In this document: positions 1 through 6,061 of the stretch, piece by piece
Layout of the letters: every line of letters begins with the position of its first letter
Position numbering within the stretch: position 1 is the stretch's first letter
Assembly (NCBI GenBank): GCA_937907035.1
Contig: CALCTX010000369.1
Location: forward strand, 1 to 9,585
Origin: an uncultured Selenomonadales bacterium
Lineage (GTDB): Bacteria > Bacillota_C > Negativicutes > Selenomonadales > Selenomonadaceae
Direction: 5' to 3'
DNA: 9,585 nucleotides
Notes under the pieces: model-generated
What the model saw: the letters and a program-made list of their open reading frames with translations, nothing else
What the model was told of the DNA's origin: nothing
Database searches by the model: none
Translations under genes and position numbers: made by a program

Positions 1-765
1 CCGATAGCTTCTTATTTCGGCAAACGCTCAAATAAGATCACTTCAGGGAAAAAGCTCTGGAAGGCAGGGGGATACTGCGGACTCATAATCTTTTTTGCGA
101 CTAACCTTCAGCAAATAGGGATAACATGGGGAACCTCGGCAGGAAAAGCCGGTTTTTTGACGGCTTGTTATATCGTTTTAGTCCCAATCTCAGGTCTGTT
201 TTTGCATCGATCCTGCAGCTGGAATGTTTGGCTGGGCGTGATCTTTGCGGTTATCGGCTTATACTATCTTTGTCTTAATGAACAGACTCTGGATTTTGCA
301 TTTTGTGATGTGTTTGTTATACTGAGTGCAATTTGTTTTGCTATGCACATTCATGCGATCGATCATTTTGTTACGGAAGTCAATGCGATTTGGCTGTCAT
401 GTGCGCAATTTACGGTCTCCGGTCTTTTGAGCGGGATTCCGATGATATTCTTGGAAATGAATTCTCTGGGCTTTGACAATTGGTTCGCACAATACTATCA
501 GTGGCAAGCATGGGAAGCAATGTTTTTTTCCGGCATCTGTTCTTCCGGCATTGCCTATACGCTGCAGATTGTCGGCCAGCAAAATATGGATCCGACAATT
601 GCTTCCTTACTGATGAGTTTTGAATCTGTATTTGCCGTTATTGCCGGCTGGGCAATTTTAGGTGATATATTGCAATTCCGTGAAATTATCGGCTGTATTC
701 TGATATTTATCGCTGTCATTACAGCCCAATTGCCAATCGATAAAATCAGCAAATTAAAGATATAG
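1..765 (+). CDS. EamA/DMT-family transporter, C-terminal part (5' end outside window)
   Basis: The reading frame is open from the first base of the window to the TAG at 763-765, giving 254 visible residues; members of this family are usually about 300 residues with ten membrane helices, so roughly the first 50 residues are missing. The motif GTSAGKAGFLTACYIVLVP near the start is the hallmark at the end of the first EamA repeat, and is followed by alternating hydrophobic helices through to a second repeat containing TIASLLMSFESVFAVIAGW, the matching hallmark of EamA repeat two. The TTG at 157 lies inside this conserved stretch and is not the real start. Such proteins export or import small metabolites through the inner membrane; the substrate cannot be told. 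The stop codon overlaps the ribosome binding site of the next gene, so the two are probably co-transcribed. Family call is firm, substrate unknown. Confidence 0.9.
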   Translation, partial: PIASYFGKRSNKITSGKKLWKAGGYCGLIIFFATNLQQIGITWGTSAGKAGFLTACYIVLVPISGLFLHRSCSWNVWLGVIFAVIGLYYLCLNEQTLDFAFCDVFVILSAICFAMHIHAIDHFVTEVNAIWLSCAQFTVSGLLSGIPMIFLEMNSLGFDNWFAQYYQWQAWEAMFFSGICSSGIAYTLQIVGQQNMDPTIASLLMSFESVFAVIAGWAILGDILQFREIIGCILIFIAVITAQLPIDKISKLKI

Positions 766-771
766 GGGTAA

Positions 772-783
772 TTGACATGTCAA
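772..783. repeat. 12-bp perfect palindrome over a start codon
   Basis: TTGACATGTCAA is a perfect palindrome whose centre falls inside the ATG (777-779) of the C39-like peptidase gene. It is seen directly. It may be chance from the local over-use of TTGAC/GTCAA words, a protein-binding site, or a small mRNA structure at the start codon. Confidence 0.4.
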
Positions 784-1508
784 AAAAGATGAATATTCTG
801 CTGCTATTGTTAGTAAGTGGAATTCTCGGTGCGGTAATTACTTTTGCTCATGGTCTTGATTCCTGGGAAAATCATTTGCAATATGGGCCAGATAGATTAC
901 ACGGTAAAGTTGACGTCAAAAATTCACCATATTATGTCAAACTTGACGTTTATAATTTGACGTCAAATACTAATTTGACAGTCATTCCGCATTTTGCAAC
1001 CCGTCAACAGAAAACGAATTACTCCTGCGGACCTTGTGCAGCCGCTATGGTTGTCTTTAATAAAACCGGCAAAGACCTTCATTCTGAAAAAGAAATCGCC
1101 AAGATAATGGAAACCAGCACGACTAAAGGTACAACCTTAAGCGGTATGGTCAAATATTTCAAAGAGATTGGCTGGCAGGTTAAATCAACACTTGATTCCA
1201 CAACCCCAAAGGATTATAGTGGCTTTTTAAAATTTGTCAAAACTAATTTAAGTAACAATGTGCCGATAATAGTCGAAAATGTCGATTGGGGCGGACATTG
1301 GCGGGTAATAATCGGTTACGATACAATGGGTTCAAAAGAAACCGGCGATGATGTTCTTATTATGGCTGATCCGTTTGATACGACCGATCATTGTCAGGAC
1401 GGCTATAATATCGTTCCGGCAGAGCGTTTCTTTTATATGTGGTTTGACGCAAAATTATATAAAGAGGGCGAACGGGATAAACTTTGGCTGACCGCAGTCC
1501 CCAAATAA
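777..1508 (+). CDS. Exported C39-like (papain-fold) cysteine peptidase
   Basis: A 243-residue protein with a hydrophobic segment at about residues 6-25, a signal peptide or membrane anchor, so the rest should lie outside the cytoplasm. The core matches the Peptidase_C39-like fold: NYSCGPCAAA with probable catalytic Cys84 (Cys87 follows), GGHWRVIIGYD with His174, and MADPFD with Asp198, in the usual Cys-His-Asp order and spacing. Unlike the C39 domains of bacteriocin exporters it is not fused to an ABC transporter, and no double-glycine precursor is visible nearby, so the substrate is unknown. Residues 43-70, between anchor and domain, are a polar linker rich in V, N and T whose DNA carries several TTGAC/GTCAA words. 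The start is ATG 777 with an AGGGG ribosome site at 764-768 overlapping the previous stop. It is followed 45 bases later by another secreted protein gene. The fold is confident; peptidase activity is inferred. Confidence 0.85.
   Translation: MSKKMNILLLLLVSGILGAVITFAHGLDSWENHLQYGPDRLHGKVDVKNSPYYVKLDVYNLTSNTNLTVIPHFATRQQKTNYSCGPCAAAMVVFNKTGKDLHSEKEIAKIMETSTTKGTTLSGMVKYFKEIGWQVKSTLDSTTPKDYSGFLKFVKTNLSNNVPIIVENVDWGGHWRVIIGYDTMGSKETGDDVLIMADPFDTTDHCQDGYNIVPAERFFYMWFDAKLYKEGERDKLWLTAVPK
910..980. repeat. Cluster of TTGAC/GTCAA words with two TTGACGTCAA palindromes
   Basis: Within 71 bases there are two full 10-bp palindromes TTGACGTCAA (910-919 and 957-966) plus TTGACGT at 943-949, GTCAA at 936-940 and TTGACA at 975-980. 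They lie in the part of the peptidase gene encoding the linker between anchor and catalytic domain. Three further full palindromes occur in the window at 5094-5103, 8270-8279 and 8759-8768. Whether this is word bias, a binding site or codon preference is not known. Confidence 0.5.
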
Positions 1509-1539
1509 ATATTGACTGCTACCAATATTAAGTATCAAA

Positions 1540-1546
1540 AAGGTGG
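1540..1546 (+). promoter_or_regulatory. Ribosome binding site that sets the start at 1554
   Basis: AAGGTGG lies 7 bases before ATG 1554. This favours 1554 over the in-frame TTG at 1512, which would put 14 polar residues ahead of a well-formed signal peptide. Confidence 0.75.
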
Positions 1547-1553
1547 TGCGTAT

Positions 1554-2255
1554 ATGAATAAACAAAAAATATATTCCTTTTTATTAGCGTTATTATTACT
1601 CCTGACCGGTCAAATACTGACAGCGGGTAAAACATCAGCCCAAGATGTCCTGATAACTCAGGACAGATATATGATACTGTATCTGATGGATGAGACGCTC
1701 AAATTTGATACCGGCGGCTACTTTACCGCCAGATTCAAAGTCGTCATGGAAGATAAGGTAAAAAAAGACAAATATCATTTCATGTATGACTATGAAAAGC
1801 AAAATTGGGCTTTTTACAGTGGCGAGCTTGACTGGAGTTATGAAAACGGTCCGGCTTGCTGGACAGCAGTAGATAATGGGAAGATCGTTTCCCGTCAGGA
1901 TTCGCCTTATGTTGAACTGACAGATGAACATTATCACATCAGGCTTATGCTCCAAAAATGTCTGCGGCAAGATGATCCTGATCACTTCGGCGGATATTAC
2001 TGTGAGAATGACGACGGTTCTCTGACTGTCAAATATGTAGGTGATAACAAGTATTTGATCGACTTTTTCCAGTATCGGCTTTACTCATTTGAAAAAGCCC
2101 CGGGACATATTCAAGATGGCAAATTATATTTTTCTACGCAAAATGACGAAGGATTTATTGAAATAACCAGTGAAAATACGGTCAATATTATATTTGAGAA
2201 ATCAGCCAATCCTTATGTCAAAAAATCGTACACATTTAATAAATTGACAATTTGA
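1554..2255 (+). CDS. Secreted protein of unknown function
   Basis: A 233-residue protein that I do not recognise. It starts with a clear signal peptide: basic MNKQK, a hydrophobic core at about residues 7-23, and a likely signal peptidase I site after Ala29 (KTSA|Q). The mature part of about 204 residues has no further membrane helix, is rich in Tyr, Asp, Lys and aromatic residues, has alternating polar/hydrophobic stretches suggesting beta strands, and holds three cysteines (102, 136, 150). It has no lipobox, LPXTG or obvious catalytic motif. The gene sits 45 bases after the C39-like peptidase gene and 18 bases before the carbonic anhydrase-like gene, so all are probably on one transcript. 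Being exported next to a peptidase makes it a candidate substrate, inhibitor or partner, but that is inference from position only. Confidence 0.75.
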   Translation: MNKQKIYSFLLALLLLLTGQILTAGKTSAQDVLITQDRYMILYLMDETLKFDTGGYFTARFKVVMEDKVKKDKYHFMYDYEKQNWAFYSGELDWSYENGPACWTAVDNGKIVSRQDSPYVELTDEHYHIRLMLQKCLRQDDPDHFGGYYCENDDGSLTVKYVGDNKYLIDFFQYRLYSFEKAPGHIQDGKLYFSTQNDEGFIEITSENTVNIIFEKSANPYVKKSYTFNKLTI

Positions 2256-2273
2256 GAGAAAAGAGGTTTTAGT

Positions 2274-2864
2274 ATGGAATATATCAAGATCAAGGAAGAA
2301 CAGGCTCCGCATTACATTTATGAATTTGAAGGCAAATATCCGGTAATTGACAAAAAAGCCTATGCCTTCAGTACCGCTACTTTAGTAGGCGATGTCGAGA
2401 TCAAAGAATACGCCAGTGTCTGGCCTAATACGACAATTCGTGGTGATGTCAACAAGATAGTAGTCGGCAAATACAGTAACATTCAGGATAACTGCTGCTT
2501 ACACGTTGCTGATGATTACGCCTGCATTGTTGGCGATTATGTTACTGTCGGACATAGTGTAACACTTCATGCCTGCACAGTAGAAGATTATTGCCTCATC
2601 GGTATGGGTGCAACCGTACTTGATGGTGCAGTTATCGGCAAAGGTTCGATAGTCGGTGCCGGAGCTTTGGTTACAAAAAATACCATTGTACCACCTAATT
2701 CGTTGGTACTCGGTTCACCGGCCAAAGTTGTCAAAACGATGGACGAAAAAGGTATCAAAGCTATTCACGCTCAGGCTGTCAAATATAAGAGCGAATGGGC
2801 AGAAAAATACGGTTTAGGCAAGGATATCGGCGGAGAAGTTTATGATGGAGAGAAAATAGTATAA
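2274..2864 (+). CDS. Gamma carbonic anhydrase-family hexapeptide protein
   Basis: A 196-residue protein built of hexapeptide repeats (about residues 35-150), the left-handed beta-helix of the gamma carbonic anhydrase/YrdA/PaaY family. The three zinc-ligand histidines are present: His77 (CCLHV), His94 and His99 (GHSVTLH). RGD at 57-59 and QD at 71-72 match the conserved Arg/Asp and Gln/Asp around the active site, and the closing GSPAKVVK motif (148-154) is typical. The basic reaction would be CO2 hydration, although many YrdA-type members have weak or unproven activity. No signal peptide is seen, so it is cytoplasmic, unlike its two upstream neighbours. AAGAGG at 2261-2266 serves ATG 2274. It is the last gene of the operon, 11 bases before a strong hairpin. 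In the same window a biotin-dependent-type carboxyltransferase handles carboxyl groups, but nothing links the two directly. Confidence 0.92.
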   Translation: MEYIKIKEEQAPHYIYEFEGKYPVIDKKAYAFSTATLVGDVEIKEYASVWPNTTIRGDVNKIVVGKYSNIQDNCCLHVADDYACIVGDYVTVGHSVTLHACTVEDYCLIGMGATVLDGAVIGKGSIVGAGALVTKNTIVPPNSLVLGSPAKVVKTMDEKGIKAIHAQAVKYKSEWAEKYGLGKDIGGEVYDGEKIV

Positions 2865-2875
2865 TAATCGTAACA

Positions 2876-2910
2876 TTAAATGGGCTGTGAAAAATTCACA
2901 GCCCATTTAA
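2876..2910 (+). terminator. Strong hairpin, likely transcription terminator
   Basis: The arms 2876-2891 and 2895-2910 are perfectly complementary over 16 bp, with a three-base loop (AAA) and a GGGCTGTG/CACAGCCC core. It begins 11 bases after the stop of the carbonic anhydrase-like gene. The following bases (AATATATTA) are AT-rich but not a true U-run, so efficiency is uncertain; the ATTTA end of the stem supplies some U residues. Confidence 0.8.
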
Positions 2911-2991
2911 AATATATTACGGTAAACATTTTTAATTATCTTTTAAATTATCAGAGGAGATTGAAACAGACCAGCCTGATAAATTCTGTCA

Positions 2992-3020
2992 TTGACAATT
3001 ACAATATTTGCAGATAAATT
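2992..3020 (+). promoter_or_regulatory. Candidate sigma-A promoter for the amide hydrolase gene
   Basis: TTGACA at 2992-2997 is a perfect -35 box, followed after 17 bases by TAAATT at 3015-3020, which matches only 4 of 6 positions of the -10 consensus. It lies between the upstream terminator and the hydrolase gene, where a promoter is expected. TTGACA is a common word in this window, so the -35 match is less telling than usual. A transcript from here would have a leader of roughly 80 bases. Confidence 0.4.
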
Positions 3021-3036
3021 AAATTTAAAAGCAGTT

Positions 3037-3069
3037 CTGTTTTTAAAGAATAAATTAAAATAAAAACAG
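3037..3069 (+). repeat. Inverted repeat in the leader of the amide hydrolase gene
   Basis: CTGTTTTTA at 3037-3045 and TAAAAACAG at 3061-3069 form perfect 9-bp arms around a 15-base AT-rich spacer, ending 24 bases before the GGAGG ribosome site. It could be an operator, an mRNA leader hairpin, or chance in AT-rich DNA. The rest of the 2911-3092 gap is AT-rich with no other feature I can support. Confidence 0.4.
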
Positions 3070-3092
3070 GTTTACATTGTCAAATTAAATGT

Positions 3093-3097
3093 GGAGG
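3093..3097 (+). promoter_or_regulatory. Ribosome binding site that sets the start at 3106
   Basis: GGAGG lies 8 bases before ATG 3106. The in-frame GTG at 3091 overlaps this site and is therefore not the start. Confidence 0.85.
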
Positions 3098-3105
3098 AAA
3101 AACAA

Positions 3106-4188
3106 ATGCTTAAAAAAGTCTTCTTATTACTGCTCACAGTTGTTCTTTTTGTCTGCGCAGGCTTCGGGGCATTGTATTTCACAAGGTTCCAAACTTTGGC
3201 GACTCTTGAGAAGATCACCAATTATGATGATGGCTATAATCTCTATACTATGACGGTAAAATATGACTACTCCATAGATGATGTTATCAATTCTAAGTAC
3301 ACTGACACGCAGGGGCTCGTAGATGCGGTCATCAAAGAATCACTTCCGCTTCTGCCGGTGAGCATAAAAATGCCGTCCTTTGGCTGCAGTGCTTTTCGCA
3401 CGATAACTACGGAAGGGAACTATCTGATGGGAAGAAACTATGATTTCAAGCTGGATACCTCGGCACTTATGGTAATCTGTGAACCGAAAAACGGCTATAA
3501 ATCCATTTCATTTGCTGCTCTGAACAATGTCGGCGCAGACCATGCCGATGCAAGTATTGCCAAAAAAATGGCCTGTTTGTCAGCCCCCTTTATCGGGCTT
3601 GACGGCGTAAACGAAAAAGGCGTGTCCGTAGCTGTATTGACGCTTCCAAGTAAACCGACCATACACAATACGGGCAAGCCGAAATTAGCCACTTCACTTC
3701 TGATCCGCCTGGTACTGGACCGGGCAGCAACCACTGCAGAGGCCCTCGATCTTATCCGGCAATATGATATTTTCTCCCTCAATGGCAGAGATTATCATTT
3801 TATCATAAGCGATGCTTCAGGAAACAGCGTAGCTGTTGAATTTGATTGCGAATCAGAAGGCCGGGAAATGGTCGTAACACCAACGCCGGCCATTACCAAC
3901 TTCTTTATAATGTATTCCGACAAAGTAAAGCCGAAGCAAGATAACGGCATGTACGGAAGAGGCAAGGAACGGTATACTGCAATGCTGGATGTACTAAATG
4001 CGAACAAAGGCAAAGTTGACCGCAATGTGACGTGGCAAGCTCTGAAAGCCGCAGCCCAGGATCCAAACCCGCAGGATATTACCAGCAACACGCAGTGGTC
4101 CATTATATTTGACAACACCAACGCCACAGCAGAAATTTCGATCAGACGTCACTGGGATGACAGGTTCTCCTTTAAGATCAGTGACTGA
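3106..4188 (+). CDS. Linear amide C-N hydrolase (choloylglycine hydrolase superfamily), membrane-anchored or secreted
   Basis: A 360-residue Ntn-hydrolase of the family that includes bile salt hydrolase, penicillin V acylase and acid ceramidase-like amidases. The probable nucleophile is Cys94 in SFGCSAF. GRNYDF places Arg110 and Asp113 at +16 and +19 from it, the same offsets as Cys2/Arg18/Asp21 of bile salt hydrolase. DGVNEKGVSVAV (166-177), GRGKERY (285-290) and the closing WSIIFDNTNATAEISIRR (331-348) are also family marks. Residues 5-25 are one hydrophobic segment; Cys17 there lacks a proper lipobox. About 65 residues separate it from Cys94, so the enzyme probably has to cut itself before Cys94 to expose the nucleophile. 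It should act outside the cytoplasm on an N-acyl amide; whether that is a conjugated bile salt, a beta-lactam or an N-acyl amino acid cannot be read from sequence. It stands alone between two hairpins. Confidence 0.9.
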   Translation: MLKKVFLLLLTVVLFVCAGFGALYFTRFQTLATLEKITNYDDGYNLYTMTVKYDYSIDDVINSKYTDTQGLVDAVIKESLPLLPVSIKMPSFGCSAFRTITTEGNYLMGRNYDFKLDTSALMVICEPKNGYKSISFAALNNVGADHADASIAKKMACLSAPFIGLDGVNEKGVSVAVLTLPSKPTIHNTGKPKLATSLLIRLVLDRAATTAEALDLIRQYDIFSLNGRDYHFIISDASGNSVAVEFDCESEGREMVVTPTPAITNFFIMYSDKVKPKQDNGMYGRGKERYTAMLDVLNANKGKVDRNVTWQALKAAAQDPNPQDITSNTQWSIIFDNTNATAEISIRRHWDDRFSFKISD

Positions 4189-4243
4189 TGGGGCAGTGTC
4201 TGAAATGTTAAAAGACATTTTAATAGTTTTTTGAAACATAAAC

Positions 4244-4329
4244 AACGGGGCTGTCGCATTAAGCTTCAGTCATGCCGGACTTGATCCGGAATGACGAGAA
4301 GGATATCAGCTTAATGCGACAGCCCCGTT
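4244..4329. terminator. Large nested inverted repeat; probable two-way terminator
   Basis: The outer arms 4244-4265 and 4308-4329 are perfectly complementary over 22 bp (core GGGGCTGTCGCATTAAG). Inside lies a second hairpin: GTCAT (4269-4273) with ATGAC (4291-4295), and CCGGA (4275-4279) with TCCGG (4285-4289), with one mismatch and the loop CTTGA. It sits between convergent genes and starts 3 bases after the stop of the minus-strand HTH gene, with T-rich DNA on both sides (GTTTAGTT to the right; the TAGTTTTTTG run at 4224-4233 to the left, which reads as A on the minus transcript). A two-way terminator is the simplest reading. The inner part resembles dispersed palindromes of the GTCAT-CCGG type, so it may also be a mobile or repeated element. 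Confidence 0.75.
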
Positions 4330-4332
4330 TAG

Positions 4333-4587
4333 TTATCTCTTAAATTGTGGTGGACGCTGGAACGGATTAGCTTTTTGGAACGGATTGCTGCTCGTACCAA
4401 AATTACCGCCACGCCGTGGCATAGTCTTCAGCTTATTGATTATTTGCTGTTCTGCCCATGCCGGGGGTTTAGTTTCACCTTTTTCCCATTGCTGAACGAT
4501 CCGATAGGGAATCTTAAACATACTGCTGATATCAGCAGGGGAGAGCCCGGCTGCGGTGCGGTATTGTGTTATCCGATTTACTATCAT
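4333..4587 (-). CDS. Small XRE-like helix-turn-helix protein with NPFQ-repeat tail
   Basis: An 84-residue protein. Residues 4-52 read as an XRE/Cro-type helix-turn-helix: ITQYRTAAGLSPADISSMFKIPYRIVQQWEKGETKPPAW has the AGLS...I....IP...VQQWEKG pattern of that fold. Residues 56-84 are a basic, Pro/Gln/Phe-rich tail with no predicted fold and two NPFQ units six residues apart (NPFQKA, NPFQRP); the matching DNA is an 11-bp direct repeat TGGAACGGATT at 4358-4368 and 4376-4386. AAGGG in its leader lies about 8 bases before the ATG. The start is only 19 bases after the stop of oadA, so it is probably on the same transcript and could regulate that gene or an unrelated target. Its own stop is 3 bases from the nested terminator. 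DNA binding is likely, target unknown. Confidence 0.78.
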   Translation of the reverse strand: MIVNRITQYRTAAGLSPADISSMFKIPYRIVQQWEKGETKPPAWAEQQIINKLKTMPRRGGNFGTSSNPFQKANPFQRPPQFKR

Positions 4588-4606
4588 ATTTCAGCCCTTC
4601 TTCAAA

Positions 4607-5974
4607 TTACATACGGCCTTTGCTCTTGAAGAATTCTTCTGCAACCTGCGGGAAGAGAGCATAGGAAAGGATATCTTCTTCGGAAGCATTAGCATAACCT
4701 TTGCCGGCCAATTCCTGACGGAACTGCTCAACAGTTGCTGCTTTTGCATCTTCAATAGCGCAATCCTCGATAATCTCATCATCATTGATACCGATAGAAT
4801 GGAGGAATTCACGGTCGATTGGTTTCGGCGTATGACCGAACTTGCCACGAGCCAAATCTTTAAATTCCTTCGGAACCATCTTATAACGCTGGCCCATCAT
4901 GACATTGAAGGTTGCCATCGTACCAACAATCTGGCTGGACGGGGTAACAAGCGGCGGATAACCAAGGTCAGCACGAACTCGCGGCATTTCATCAAGCAGA
5001 TCCTGATATTTGTCTTCCATGCCCTGCTCTTTAAGCTGGTTGGTAAGATTGGAAAGCATACCGCCCGGAATCTGGAAATCCAAAACATTCGGATTGACGT
5101 CAAAATATCCTTTGAGGTTAAATTCTTTGATGATTTCCTGTTTAACATTGCCAAAATGCTTGGAAATAGGGATAAGAGCCTTGCGGTCGATACCGGTTTC
5201 AAAAGCGTCAGTATCATTGAGAGTCTCGATCATCGTCTCAGTGCACGGCTGGGAAGTATCGCAGGAGAACGGAGCCAATGCTGTATCAATGATATCAACA
5301 CCGGCTTCGATAGCTTTGAGGTAAGTCATGGAACCGAAACCGCTGGTGTAGTGGGTATGGAGTTCGATAGGAACCTTAACTGCTGCTTTGAGTTTCTTTA
5401 CAAGATCTTCAGCAACATACGGCTTCAAAAGGCCGGACATATCTTTGATACATACGGAATGACAGCCCATTTCTTCAAGTTTCTTTGCAAGATCAACAAA
5501 TGTTTCATTAGTATGATACGGGCTGACAGTATAAACGAGGCAGCCCTGAACATGCGGTTTTTCTTTGCATTTCAAAGCTTCATCGATAGCCGTCCGGAGA
5601 TTCTGAATATCGTTAAGCGCATCAAAGATACGGAACACAGCTACACCATGTTCGGATGCTTTTCTGACAAAAGCCCGGACAACGTCATCGGAATAGTGAT
5701 TATATCCGAGAAGATTCTGACCGCGCAACAACATCTGGATCGGAGTCTTCTTTAAATGTTTTTTCAAAGTATCCAAACGCTCCCATGGATCTTCACCAAG
5801 GAAACGCAGGCAGGAATCAAAAGTTGCACCGCCCCAAGCTTCCAAAGCATTAAAACCTATATTGTCCAATGCTTCAAGCTGCGGGAGCATCTGCTCAATA
5901 CGCATTCTGGTAGCGACTAACGACTGATGAGCATCACGGAGGATCGTTTCCGTAATCTTAACCTTTTTTGCCAT
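4607..5974 (-). CDS. oadA: OadA/PycB-type carboxyltransferase subunit (oxaloacetate decarboxylase alpha or transcarboxylase 5S-like), no biotin domain
   Basis: A 455-residue TIM-barrel carboxyltransferase of the HMGL-like family. ETILRDAHQS (9-18) gives metal ligand Asp14 and the conserved Gln17; CIKDMSGLL (175-183) holds Lys177, the lysine that is carboxylated in this family; LHTHYTSG (205-212) supplies His206 and His208. The conserved PYC/OADA domain follows to about residue 440. Klebsiella-type OadA is about 595 residues and ends in a biotinyl domain; here the protein stops before the linker and no AMKM biotin motif exists, so a separate biotin carrier must be used. It transfers CO2 between oxaloacetate/pyruvate and carboxybiotin. 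The membrane decarboxylase (OadB) and carrier genes are not in view, so a sodium-pump subunit, a 5S transcarboxylase and a split pyruvate carboxylase B subunit all remain possible. ATG with AGGAGAG at 5985-5991, and a near-consensus promoter, precede it. Confidence 0.88.
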   Translation of the reverse strand: MAKKVKITETILRDAHQSLVATRMRIEQMLPQLEALDNIGFNALEAWGGATFDSCLRFLGEDPWERLDTLKKHLKKTPIQMLLRGQNLLGYNHYSDDVVRAFVRKASEHGVAVFRIFDALNDIQNLRTAIDEALKCKEKPHVQGCLVYTVSPYHTNETFVDLAKKLEEMGCHSVCIKDMSGLLKPYVAEDLVKKLKAAVKVPIELHTHYTSGFGSMTYLKAIEAGVDIIDTALAPFSCDTSQPCTETMIETLNDTDAFETGIDRKALIPISKHFGNVKQEIIKEFNLKGYFDVNPNVLDFQIPGGMLSNLTNQLKEQGMEDKYQDLLDEMPRVRADLGYPPLVTPSSQIVGTMATFNVMMGQRYKMVPKEFKDLARGKFGHTPKPIDREFLHSIGINDDEIIEDCAIEDAKAATVEQFRQELAGKGYANASEEDILSYALFPQVAEEFFKSKGRM

Positions 5975-6023
5975 AATCTTTACACTCTCCTATAACTATT
6001 GTCAAAATAAATGAACATAAATC

Positions 6024-6052
6024 AGTATAGAATCAGAAAATTTAACTGTCAA
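6024..6052 (-). promoter_or_regulatory. Near-consensus sigma-A promoter for oadA
   Basis: On the minus strand TTGACA (6047-6052) is followed after exactly 17 bases by TATACT (6024-6029): 6/6 and 5/6 matches at the optimal spacing. It reads toward oadA with a leader of about 43 bases. It implies strong expression of oadA and the HTH gene, independent of the upstream aminotransferase gene. Confidence 0.8.
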
Positions 6053-6061
6053 TTATGTTTC

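Noticed and set aside
1512..1553. Longer start (TTG 1512) for the secreted unknown protein
   Set aside because: It has no ribosome site and would add 14 polar residues before a good signal peptide; ATG 1554 has AAGGTGG at 7 bases.
2961..3017. Eighteen-codon TTG frame preceded by GAGGAGA, possible leader peptide
   Set aside because: The ribosome-site-like sequence is only about one base from the TTG, far too close, and the peptide would overlap the candidate promoter.
3106..3159. Lipoprotein signal at Cys17 of the amide hydrolase
   Set aside because: The bases before the cysteine encode Leu-Phe-Val; valine at -1 and phenylalanine at -2 do not fit a lipobox.
4203..4233. AAATGT/ACATTT hairpin before a T-run after the amide hydrolase gene
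   Set aside because: The six-base AT-only stem is too weak to call as a terminator; the nested repeat just downstream is the better candidate.
4556..5755. 399-codon open frame on the plus strand opposite oadA
   Set aside because: It is the antisense of a clearly conserved carboxyltransferase gene; its translation shows no domain, and long antisense frames are common opposite biased codon use.
6000..6005. Second TTGACA box close to the oadA ribosome site
   Set aside because: Any matching -10 would overlap the start codon and is poor (TAAAGA); TTGACA is a common word in this window.
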